DNA of 64,000 nt from Spiroplasma endosymbiont of Asaphidion curtum. GTDB taxonomy: Bacteria > Bacillota_I > Bacilli_A > Mycoplasmatales > Nriv7. The DNA lies in NCBI RefSeq assembly GCF_964031085.1, contig NZ_OZ035001.1, positions 1,116,001 through 1,180,000 of the forward strand. The letters run 5' to 3'. Position numbers and translations under genes: made by a program. The notes beneath the pieces are model-generated. The model had not been told where the DNA came from, searched no databases, and saw only the letters and a program-made list of their open reading frames with translations. Positions 18,772 to 27,927 of this stretch are shown here, one piece after another (positions within the stretch are counted from its first letter, which is position 1; every line of letters begins with the position of its first letter).

Positions 18772-20638
18772 GATTATTTCTTGATTTATTATAATGTTTA
18801 TTATTTTGGTACCGTTAGGGGTGTTCTTTGATACAAAACAACCACCTAAACCTAATATGGAACAATCCTTTATGAAACGACAAAAACGAGCCACCAATCC
18901 TAGCCAATGTGGTGAAAGTTGCGAATTAGAGTTTGCCAGCATTAAAAATACATTTTTTAATGTAGAGAGTTTTGGCTCTGCTGGAAGAATAACTTTTTAT
19001 GATGAAAGTGTTCGTTTTCCAGATGATATGTCTGAAAAAAGCTTTTTAATCGAAAATCAAAGTATTAATAATCCTATAAAGGATTTTTTTAAACAAGAAG
19101 GTGTTTATAAACCAAAACCATCTGAAGATATATTGACTACTTATGGCTGAGAAATTCCTAAACTTGAAAGTATTAAAGTGTCATTTGTTTATTTAGATAG
19201 ATATCAATTAAATAAACCACAATATTTTATAAGTTCATTTTCAGCTAAAGTGCCACTACAACCAGAGAAAGATAACGAGCAACCGTTACCTACGGAAATA
19301 AATAAAAATAATGGTGAGTATGATTATACTCAGTTTCAAGATAAACTAGATTATTTGATGATACAACGCCGAGATTTTGATAAATTTAATTATAGTTACT
19401 TATATTGAGTTCCTATTTTTAATTTCTTTGACGATAATTTTAAATATATGAATGAAGTGTCAATAAAATTAAATGGTTTTAAACAAAATAGTAAATTTAA
19501 TTTAAGTCGCAAAAATTTATATCCGTCTGGTTTCATTGAAGAAGTTATTTTTAGGGAACTTTCCTTTTCTAGTTTTGGCGATGTTATCACTATAAAAACT
19601 GAGCACGGTAGTATTGTGGGTTATAATGAGATTTTAGAAAATGGTAAATCGCTTTGAAAATCTGGCTCGCGAACAAGTTTTGGAGGAGATTTTATTAATA
19701 CCTTTTTTGGACAAGTTAATTATTATGGTAATACTTTCCATTTTTTACGCTATGATGATAAATTAAAAACTGATTTTAAAGATTTTATGCTTTGTTACCG
19801 AAAACATTTACCTGTTGATTTTATTAATGGGTTATTTGATAAAATTTATAAAGTTTTAGGTGGTTTTTTCGTCCAGTTCTTTTATGCCAGTTTTGATATG
19901 GATACTTCTACTTATGTAGAATTAGATTACAAAGGAATGCAAGAAATTCCTAAAAATGTTTTACAAATGGGCTTTTTCTATCGTTCCTTAATTACTTTTT
20001 ATCCCAAACAGTATTTAATTAACTTTGGTTCAACAATCGAAAATAGTAAGAATATGATTTTTCGTTCGTATTTTTTTGTGAAAGATAAACAAATTACTAA
20101 TGATTTTAAAACTGGTAAAAGTTCTTATCAAATAAATTTTAATGTGTTAAAAGCATATGATAACCAATTATGAAACGCCACTAGTAATAAACTGCATTTT
20201 TATAACGCTAAAGTCGATGTCATGTATGGGATTAATATTTTTACACTGACTTTCCCGCTATATAAAAAGAAAAATGAAAGCAATGAATATCATTATTCTT
20301 TATATGATTTTAATATTTTGAATTCAACAGCTTTTATTGGCGGCGGAATAAGTGGTAATATGGATGATTTAATTCCGACGCCCAACTGTTCTTATTGAGG
20401 TTTATTTAGTGCCATATCTTGTGGTATTCAGCACGCTTCTGTTAGTGTGTTGAATTGATTACTTGGTCTTTCGGGAATTAATCTTTTAATTCGCCCCCTT
20501 GCCGATATTGCTAAAACGACGATTAATTTTACCAAAACCGCCTTTCCAGTATTTGAAGTTATTCCGGCATTTCAGATGTTATTTGAATTTGTAGTACCGT
20601 TAGCAATTTTACTAATGATATTAAAAAAGTTCTCTTAA
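18764..20638 (+). CDS. Plectrovirus ORF1, large virion/adsorption protein, ectodomain type 1
   Basis: 624 residues. Order: N-terminal signal/membrane helix (ISWFIIMFIILVPLGVFF, about 4-22); conserved linker DTKQPPKPNMEQ; a variable ectodomain (about 58-160, from NTFFNVESFGSAG to FISSFSAK); linker PEKDNEQPLPTE; a long conserved region (about 185-560); and C-terminal membrane helices (VVPLAILLMIL near the end). A signal, an exposed domain and a C-terminal anchor match the plan of filamentous-phage adsorption protein pIII, so I infer the host-binding role. The variable domain is repeated nearly base for base in the lipoprotein gene just downstream. At least eight TGA codons are Trp. Confidence 0.82.
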
Positions 20639-20660
20639 ATATTGCCAATATTTTTTATAA

Positions 20661-20682
20661 TATAATTCCTTTGAAAGGAGGA
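20661..20682 (+). promoter_or_regulatory. -10 box and dyad before the type-1 lipoprotein gene
   Basis: TATAAT (20661-20666) is followed by CCTTTGAAAGG (20668-20678), a perfect odd dyad that runs into the RBS GGAGGA. The same arrangement precedes the type-2 lipoprotein (27345-27362). No good -35 box is seen. Confidence 0.5.
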
Positions 20683-20691
20683 TTTTTCTTT

Positions 20692-21108
20692 ATGCGAAAA
20701 TTTTTATCAGCTTTAAATTTAGTATGTGTACTGTTTATTTTTGGGTGTAGAAGTAATGTTTATGAAAAAAAATTACAATTTTCTAGTTTAAATAATACAT
20801 TTTTTAATGTAGAGAGTTTTGGCTCTGCCGGAAGAATAACTTTTTATGATGAAAGTGTTCGTTTTCCAGGTGATATGTCTGAAAAAAGCTTTTTAATCGA
20901 AAATCAAAGTATTAATAATCCTATAAAGGATTTTTTTAAACAAGAAGGTGTTTATAAACCAAAACCATCTGAAGATATATTGACTACTTATGGCTGAGAA
21001 ATTCCTAAACTTGAAAGTATTAAAGTGTCATTTGTTTATTTAGATAGATATCAATTAAATAAACCACAATATTTTATAAGTTCATTTTTAGCAAAAATAC
21101 CTAATTAA
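20692..21108 (+). CDS. Plectrovirus lipoprotein carrying a copy of the ORF1 type-1 ectodomain
   Basis: 138 residues. Signal peptide with lipobox (LNLVCVLFIFGC, Cys at about 18), so the product should be exported and lipid-anchored. The rest, from about residue 30, is the variable domain of the adjacent ORF1: over about 300 bp only two bases differ by eye (one silent, one Asp to Gly). Homology ends sharply after FISSF, where the gene stops (TAA 21106-21108) while ORF1 goes on. ATG 20692 is chosen for its GGAGGA RBS at 8-bp spacing over ATG 20671, which precedes the RBS. Inferred role: type-specific receptor masking in the infected cell. Confidence 0.82.
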
Positions 21109-21132
21109 TTAGCAATTTTAATAAATATGTTT

Positions 21133-21162
21133 GAAAATCGTATTTTTTGCAATGCGATTTTC
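21133..21162 (+). terminator. Conserved hairpin after the type-1 lipoprotein gene
   Basis: A 12-bp stem (GAAAATCGTATT with its partner, one T-G wobble) followed by a weak T-rich stretch. The equivalent hairpin in provirus 2 keeps all 12 pairs although the bases differ. Confidence 0.6.
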
Positions 21163-21183
21163 TTAATTTAAGGAGTTTAAAAA

Positions 21184-22212
21184 ATGAAATATATTATTTC
21201 CCAAGGTGATTTAGCTGATTTAAAAGCAAAAATCCAAAGTTGACTAAGTGCTAATTGCCGTAATTCTTATTACTATAAAACTAAAAAACGCATTACTGCC
21301 TATTTAAATTTATGTACTTATTTCTATATTGAAGAAACTACTTTAACAAAACTTATTAAAAAATATTTTAAGAATGCAACGAAAACCTTTTATCGTTGGG
21401 CGGAAAAAATTATGACCGCTTATTATTCTGATAATTTAGATTTGTTATTGTTTAAAACTACAAAACCACAAAATCTTAATTATCAATATAGTTTAAATTC
21501 TCGTGAAAAGGTATGTGATTTATATTTTGATTATAAAAATCTTCAAGCAGGTGGAATGTGGTCTTTATTTAACAATTTAAAAATTGGTTTCCACGATGCT
21601 AAAAATTCAGAAGTTCCGAAAAATATTAAAACTTTTTATCGTTGAATTAAATCCGACCCTCGTTGAAAAGAATTAAAACAGCAAATCAAACAAACAAAAC
21701 GCCATTTTAAGCGTTATGAAGTTTCTGAGATTGGTCTTTTACAAATGGATGCCAAAATTATTACCACATCAAATTTTCCGGTTGATAAAAAATATTATAT
21801 TTATGATTTCATTGACGAAATAACACGAATAGTATTTGGTTATGTTTATGATAGTTTAGGAACTAACAATGCCCTTAATGCCGTGCAAAGAGCAATGAAA
21901 GATTTCGGCGAACTTGGCATAACCATTAAACGCCTTCGTACTGACAATGCTCCGGAATTTACTACTACTAATTGAAGTAATAAAAAAGCATACAAAGTAA
22001 AAGAAAGGCCTTTTACAACCTTTCTTTCAAGAAATGGGGTTATCCATGAAACCACTCCAATTCGTTCACCACAAAGTAACGGTAAAATTGAGCGGTTCCA
22101 TCAACATTATACTAAATTATTTTATGCTAAGGATAAAAAATTAAATCAAAATGAACTTCAACATTATTTAAATAAATATTATTACTTTTATAATTTTGAA
22201 CGCAGTCATTAG
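21184..22212 (+). pseudogene. Plectrovirus DDE integrase/transposase, C-terminus cut by IS
   Basis: 342 codons remain. N-terminal helical DNA-binding region, then an rve-type core: Asp in LLQMDAKI, Asp in RLRTDNAPEF, Glu in SPQSNGKIERFHQ. The protein breaks off at YFYNFERSH, just where such enzymes continue with a short C-terminal tail; the TAG stop is made by the end of the IS5-type copy (22210-22212). The catalytic triad is kept, so partial activity cannot be excluded. It presumably mediated integration of the viral DNA. RBS AAGGAG upstream of ATG 21184. Confidence 0.82.
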
Positions 22213-23294
22213 ACTTCTTGCATTACTTATTTATTAAACAAAATTCCTATAAAATATATTTAAAATAGAAATTATAAGGAATTTAAGATTATGAAATTTG
22301 ATAAATTTAATTTTATTAATGATAAAGAATTATTACGATTAACTGGAATAAAGCAAAGTACTTTTAATAAAATGTTAAATATTTTAAAAGAAGCTGAGTT
22401 AAAAAAGTTTAAAAGAGGTGGTAAAAATAATAAATTATCATTAGAAAATAGATTATTGATGACTTTATCATATTGACGAGAATATCGTACTTATTTTCAT
22501 CTTGGTAAAAGTTTTGATATTAGTGAAGCTAGTTGTTATCGAAATATCAAGTGAATTGAAGATATTTTAATCAAACATCCTGATTTTCAACAACTTGCTG
22601 GTAAAAAAGCATTAATAAATGATTATTTTAATGATAAAACAATTATTATTGATGCTACAGAAACACCCATTCAACGCCCAAAAAAAGACAAAAACAATCT
22701 TATTCAGGAAAAAAGAAAAAACACACTATTAAAACACAAGTAATTATTGAAAAAGAAAGCAAAATAATTATTGCAACAAATTTTTCTCTCGGTAAAAAGC
22801 ATGATTTTTGTTTATTTAAAGAATCAAAAATCCCAATTTTAAAAAATACTAAATTAATAGTTGATAATGGTTATCAAGGAATACAAAAAATTCATAGTAA
22901 TGTTCTAATACCTAAGAAAAAAACAAAGAAAAACCCTTTAAATAAAGAACAAAAACATAATAATAAATTAATTTCAAAAATGAGAATTATTATTGAAAAT
23001 ATTTTTGCTATTCTTAAAAAATTTAAAATTATTACTGAAAAATATCGTAATCGTAGAAAACGATTTAGTTTAAGATTTAATTTAATTGCTTCAATTTATA
23101 ATTTGCAATTATAGATAACATAAAATATTTATTTAAAATTAAATTTAAATAATAAAATAATTTTTTGTTGTGTCAAAATTTACACATTTAATAAAATCCA
23201 TAAGTATTAACCTAATAAAAGTTAGAAATTACTATATAGTATTTTTTATTTACAAATAATTTGTAATTATTTTAATAAGTAATGCAAGAAGTCT
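22211..23294 (+). mobile_element. IS5-type element family B, copy 1 (complete)
   Basis: 1084 bp with terminal repeats AGACTTCTTGCATTACTTAT and complement, flanked by TA. It is the only uninterrupted complete copy and is the reference for the others. About 170 bp of non-coding DNA follows the transposase, unusually long for an IS. Inserted in the viral integrase gene on the left; host DNA on the right. Confidence 0.9.
22291..23114 (+). CDS. IS5-type (family B) transposase, two frames
   Basis: First frame 22291-22743 (150 residues: DNA-binding N-terminus, then IIIDATETP with the first catalytic Asp). Second frame, at -1, runs to TAG 23112-23114 with the second Asp in VDNGYQG and the Glu in MRIIIENIFAILKKF. 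They meet at an A7 run (22680-22686, codons CCA AAA AAA), a classic slippery site, so the active enzyme is a -1 frameshift product of about 275 residues. This organisation resembles the IS427-like subgroup of IS5. One TGA is Trp within WREYRTYF. Confidence 0.85.
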
Positions 23295-23444
23295 ATTCAT
23301 CTTTAAACACCAAAACTCCTTTTCAAACATTACAAAAAATTTTAACAAAGTAATTTTTTTATTTCGCTTGCAAATAATTAAAATTGTTTGCTCCTGTTGC
23401 AATTAAAATAATTGTTCCTAAAAATGATATTTCTACACAAAATA

Positions 23445-23897
23445 CTATTGAAAATTATTAGAATATTTTAAAAGGGTTAATCTGTCTTTTTCATTTCTAG
23501 CTTCAACTAATTTAGAAGATAATAAATCAAATTCTGAATCATTTTGAGTTTGTTTCATTTTTTCGCGAATCTCTTTTAATTCTTGTTCTAAAAAAGAAAT
23601 TCTATTATTTAATTCTTGTTTTCCTCAAATTTTATTGTGAATTTTGATTCCTGTATCAATAGTTTGTGCAGTATTGGCCAAAATCCCTGTTACGCTTTCT
23701 ACTATTTCAAGACCATGTCTTAATTTACTAGTTCTGCTTCGTTTGGGTTCTCTTTTATTTCTAATTAAATTTTCTGAATTATTTTTTTGTTGATAATTAA
23801 TTTCCCTTTTCGCTGGAGCTGGAGCGTTTCCAACAAGTCCTGCCATACCGCTTCCAGCGATAGTAATTGTCCCTAAAAATCCTAGTAATTTTTTCAT
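23445..23897 (-). CDS. Predicted secreted coiled-coil protein
   Basis: 150 residues, not recognised. A signal peptide (KKLLGFLGTITIAGSGMAGLVG) with no clear lipobox Cys, then a basic segment (RNKREPKRSRTSKLRHG), and a C-terminal coiled coil (LNNRISFLEQELKEIREKMKQ). One TGA is Trp (HNKIWGKQ). Start ATG 23897 has GGAAG upstream. It resembles small secreted proteins common in spiroplasmas. It sits between the right end of the first IS5-type copy and an IS30 copy; the downstream 150 bp holds only a C-terminal scrap (ILIATGANNFNYLQAK, minus strand). Confidence 0.6.
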
Positions 23898-24011
23898 ATT
23901 AATTAACTTCCTTTTCGTGAATTTTTACTAATTAATAAAATTTACCGAGCAATCAACATCCTTTCTCCAAAAAATTAATCTGGAATCTCTTTACCTTGGA
24001 ATTTCATTATA

Positions 24012-25093
24012 GCTGAATTATACTTGTAAGTGCAAGTAAATAAAATTGCAAAAAATCTCATATAAAAATTTCATGATGCTAAGTTTATTTTAGAAAAAAC
24101 AAAGCAAGGAGTTTTTATATGGGTTACAAACATCTTGGCATATATGAAAGAATTTATATTGAGAATCAATTGAAGTTTAAAGTAAAAATTAGTGAAATAG
24201 CTAAAAATCTTAATCGAAGTATTAGTACTATTATTCGAGAAGTCAATAGAAATAAAGATAGTAATCATTATTTTTCATTAATTGCACAAAATAAAGCAGA
24301 AAACAGAAAACAATCACATGTTTATTTTCATAAGTTTAAAAATAGAGAATTAGTAAAATATGTACAACAAAAATTACTATTAGGTTGATCGCCTGAACAA
24401 ATTTATGGCAGAATTAAAAATTTTCATAAAGAATGAATTATTAGTTTTAAAACAATTTACAATTGAATTTATTCTGGATTACTTGAAAAAGTTACTAATA
24501 AAAATTTAAGAAGAAAAGGTAAGAAACGAAAATCTCAAGAAAATCGCGGTAAATTTAATGGTAAATCAATTAAAGAACGAAATATTAATGTTAATAATCG
24601 TATAACTGTTGGTCATTGAGAAGGTGATACTGTAGTATCATCACGAGGTAAAAGTAAATCATGTTTAATAACTTTAGTTGAAAGAACATCAAGATTTACT
24701 TTAGCAATGTTAGTTGAAAATAGAACTACTAAAGTTGTTAACGAAAACATTAGCCATTATTTATCAATTCTTCCAAATAATCTTGTTAAGACTATAACAT
24801 TTGATAGGGGTAAAGAATTTTCTAATTGACAACAACTTGAAAAAAATTTAAATGTGAAAATTTATTTTGCTAATGCGTATTCGCCTTGACAAAGAGGTAC
24901 TAATGAAAATACTAATGGTTTAATTAGAGAAAAATTTCCTAAAAAATTTAATTTTTCAAATACTACTAAAAATGCAGTTCATAAATTTATATTGTCTTTA
25001 AACCAAAGACCAAGAAAAATACTAAATTATCTTTCACCAATCGAATATTTGGTTAGAAAAATAATTTAGTTGCACTTAACTTTACAATTTGGC
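24012..25093 (+). mobile_element. IS30-family element, copy 2
   Basis: 1082 bp, same ends as copy 1. The left flank is the leader of the secreted-protein gene, the right flank is inside a plectrovirus gene. Both flanks carry ATTATA next to the IS. Confidence 0.92.
24119..25069 (+). CDS. IS30-family transposase
   Basis: 316 residues, looks identical to the protein at 12851-13801, including all three catalytic residues. RBS AAGGAG. Confidence 0.95.
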
Positions 25094-25408
25094 ATTATAT
25101 TTCATAGTGTTGTTATTATAATTTGAATATTTTTAACGGTCCTTCAAATTAAAGGGGATAAATTTTTTAAAGATTTTATACCATTAAATTTTCAAAGTGT
25201 ATTTTTTAATGTTTATATTTGATTATTAATTATTTATTTCTTAATAACTGGTATTAAGTTAATTATTAGGGGTTATTACTTTAATAAAGTTTTTAGAAAG
25301 CATCAAATGCAAGTTGCTAATTGTGAATGTCCACAACATCAACATTATAAATTTTCTGATGCTTTTGAAGCGATAAAAAAGAGTTTTAAGGCGTGATGAA
25401 ATGCATAA
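25094..25408 (+). pseudogene. Plectrovirus 127-aa membrane protein homolog, N-terminus cut by IS30
   Basis: Continues the frame of the protein at 18388-18771 from its first membrane helix to the end (ITGIKLIIRGYYFNKVFRKH, Cys-His cluster NCECPQHQHYKF), and overlaps the next gene by 8 bases in the same way. The first 20-25 codons were lost at the IS30 boundary. Confidence 0.8.
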
Positions 25409-27319
25409 GATTATTTCTTGATTTATTATAATGTTTATTGGTTTGGTGCCATTAGGGGCTTTCTTTGATACAAAACAACCACCAAAACCCAATATGGAAC
25501 AATCCTCCTTTATGAAACGAGAAAAACGAACTGTAAACTCTAATACTTGTGATAATGTTTGTGAAGTACAATTTTCTAAAATTGGTAAAAGTGCTTGAAT
25601 TAGTAGTAATTTTTTGTATAGACCTCAATATTTAGAAATTGATGCCAATGATTTAAATATTCCTAATTATCTCAATGAACAAGTATCACATAATGGTAAA
25701 TTTACAATAAGAAATACCGAACAAAATAGTGTCATTGGATTTGCTTTTTATTTATTAGTTGATGTACGAAGTAATGTTTATAACCAACTTGGTGATTTTT
25801 ACCGTAATAATGGTACTCGTAAATCTGCATTTTCTAAGGATTTTTATGTAATAGATACTTTGGTTGATGTTAAAATTTCTATTCATAAATTAGAAGACGG
25901 ATTTTATTTAACTTCATTCTCAGCGGAAATGCCCCCTTTACCAGAAAAAGATAACGAACAACCATTGCCTACGGAAATAACTAAAAATGATGGTGAATAT
26001 CAATATAATCAGTTTCAAGATAAACTTGATTATTTAATGATACAACGCCGAGATTTTGATAAATTTAATTATAGTTATTTATATTGAGTTCCAATTTTTA
26101 ATTTCTTTGATGAGAATTTTAAATATATGAGTGAAATATCAATTAAATTAAATGGTTTTAAACAAAATAGTAAATTTAGTTTAAGTCGCAAAAATTCATA
26201 TCCATCCGGTTTTATTGAAAAAGTTATTTTTAGGGAACTTTCCTTTTCTAGTTTTGGTGATGTTATTACTGTAAAAACTGAGCATGGTAGCATTGTGGGT
26301 GCTAATGAGTTTTTAGAAAATGGTAAATCACTTTGAAAATCTGGCTCGCGAACAAGTTTTGGAAGAGATTTTATTAATACCTTTTTTGGACAAGTTAATT
26401 ATTATGGTAATACCTTCCATTTTTTACGCTATGATGATAAATTAAAAACTGATTTTAAAGATTTTATGCTTTATTACCAAAAAGATTTAACTGTTGATTT
26501 TATTAATGGTTTATTTAATAAAATTTATAAAGTTTTAGGTGAGTTTTTTGTACAATTCTTTTATGCGAGCTTTGATACAGATGCCTCTACTTATGTAGAA
26601 TTAGATTACAAAGGGATGCAACAAATCCCTAAAAATGTTTTACAAATGGGTTTTTTCTATCGTTCCTTAATTACTTTTTATCCCAAACAGTATTTAATTA
26701 ACTTTGGTTCAACAATCGAAAATAGTAAAAATATGATTTTTCGTTCTTATTTCTTTGTTAAAGATAAACAAATTGTCAATGGTTTTAACACTGGCAAAAG
26801 TTCTTATCAAGTAGATTTTAATGTGTTAAAAGCATATGATAACCAATTATGAAACACTACTAGTAATAAATTGTATTTTTACAATGCCAAAGTTGATGTG
26901 ATGTATGGAATTAATATTTTTACGCTAACTTTTCCACTATATAAAAAGAAAAACGAAAGTACTGAATATCATTATTCTTTATACGATTTTAACATTTTGA
27001 ATTCAACAGCTTTTATTGGTGGGGGAATAAGTGGTAATATGGATGACTTAATTCCTACGCCCAACTGTTCTTATTGAGGTTTATTTAGTGCCGTATCTTG
27101 TGGCATTCAGCACGCTTCTGTTAGTGTGTTAAATTGATTACTTGGTGTCTTTCTGGGATTAATCTTTTAATTCGCCCGCTTGCGGATATTGCCAAAACAA
27201 CGATTAATTTTACGAAAACTGCTTTCCCGGTGTTTGAAGTTATTCCGGCATTTCAGATGTTATTTGAATTTGTAGTGCCCTTAGCAATTTTGCTAATGAT
27301 ATTAAAAAAGTTTTCTTAA
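25401..27319 (+). pseudogene. Plectrovirus ORF1, ectodomain type 2, C-terminally frameshifted
   Basis: From ATG 25401 the protein follows ORF1 of provirus 1 closely, except for the ectodomain between about residues 45 and 175, which is wholly different (type 2: SKIGKSAWISSNFLYRPQYL to LTSFSAEMP). At about 27145 extra bases (TTGGTGTCTTTCTGGG against TTGGTCTTTCGGG) shift the frame. The protein stops at 27168-27170 after 589 residues, while the lost C-terminal anchor is still readable up to 27319 in another frame. Without that anchor the virion protein is unlikely to work, so provirus 2 is probably dead as a virus although its lipoprotein gene is intact. Confidence 0.82.
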
Positions 27320-27344
27320 ATGTTTCCAATATTTTTATATAAAA

Positions 27345-27362
27345 TATAATTCCTTTGAAAGG
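27345..27362 (+). promoter_or_regulatory. -10 box and dyad before the type-2 lipoprotein gene
   Basis: TATAAT (27345-27350) and CCTTTGAAAGG (27352-27362), the same as before the type-1 gene although the sequence further upstream has drifted. Confidence 0.5.
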
Positions 27363-27375
27363 AGGATTTTTATTT

Positions 27376-27840
27376 ATGTGAAAATTTTTATCAGCTTTAA
27401 ATTTAGTATGTATAATGTTTGTCTCGGGATGTAGTAAAAATAGTAATGATTTAAAAACATATAAATTACAATTTTCTAAAATTGGTAAAAGTGCTTGAAT
27501 TAGTAGTAATTTTTTGTATAGACCTCAATATTTAGAAATTGATGCCAATGATTTAAATATTCCTAATTATCTCAATGAACAAGTATCACATAATGGTAAA
27601 TTTACAATAAGAAATACCGAACAAAATAGTGTCATTGGATTTGCTTTTTATTTATTAGTTGATGTACGAAGTAATGTTTATAACCAACTTTGTGATTTTT
27701 ACCTTAATAATAGTGCTCGTAAATCTGCATTTTCTAAGGATTTTTATGTAATAGATACTTTGGTTGATGTTAAAATTTCTATTCATAAATTAGAAGACGG
27801 ATTTTATTTAACTTCATTCTCAGCGGAAATGCCTCATTAA
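27376..27840 (+). CDS. Plectrovirus lipoprotein carrying a copy of the ORF1 type-2 ectodomain
   Basis: 154 residues. Signal peptide MWKFLSALNLVCIMFVSGC with lipobox Cys at about 19; the leader is homologous to that of the type-1 gene but the mature part is not. Mature residues from about 32 (LQFSKIGKSAW) to the end (SFSAEMP) repeat the ectodomain of the ORF1 just upstream. Over about 365 bp four bases differ by eye, all within 24 bp and all changing the amino acid (LGDFYRNNGTR in ORF1, LCDFYLNNSAR here). The second codon is TGA (Trp). It stays intact beside a broken ORF1, as expected if it serves the host cell. Confidence 0.82.
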
Positions 27841-27864
27841 TTTAGTAATTTAATAACCATTCTT

Positions 27865-27893
27865 GAAAATCGTATTTTTTTAATACGGTTTTC
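27865..27893 (+). terminator. Conserved hairpin after the type-2 lipoprotein gene
   Basis: 12-bp stem GAAAATCGTATT / AATACGGTTTTC with one T-G wobble, at a different position from that in provirus 1. Followed by TTAATCTTAAGGAG, the RBS of the interrupted integrase gene. Confidence 0.6.
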
Positions 27894-27915
27894 TTAATCT
27901 TAAGGAGTTTAAAAA

Positions 27916-27927
27916 AATGAAATATAT
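27916..27927 (+). pseudogene. Start of the provirus 2 integrase gene, cut by IS
   Basis: ATGAAATATATT matches the first four codons of the integrase at 21184. IS5-type family B then interrupts it and nothing of the gene remains on the far side. Confidence 0.75.

Larger units (their letters stand above)
14820..22210 (+). mobile_element. Plectrovirus provirus 1 (SpV1/SVTS2-like)
   Basis: A run of closely packed plus-strand genes in the typical order of a filamentous virus: small proteins, major coat protein, Zot-like assembly ATPase, small membrane proteins, large ORF1, lipoprotein, DDE integrase. The integrase is cut at 22210 by IS5-type family B, and the right flank of that IS is host sequence, so the viral right end is missing. 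No rolling-circle replication protein with recognisable motifs was seen. The left boundary is approximate. Confidence 0.8.
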
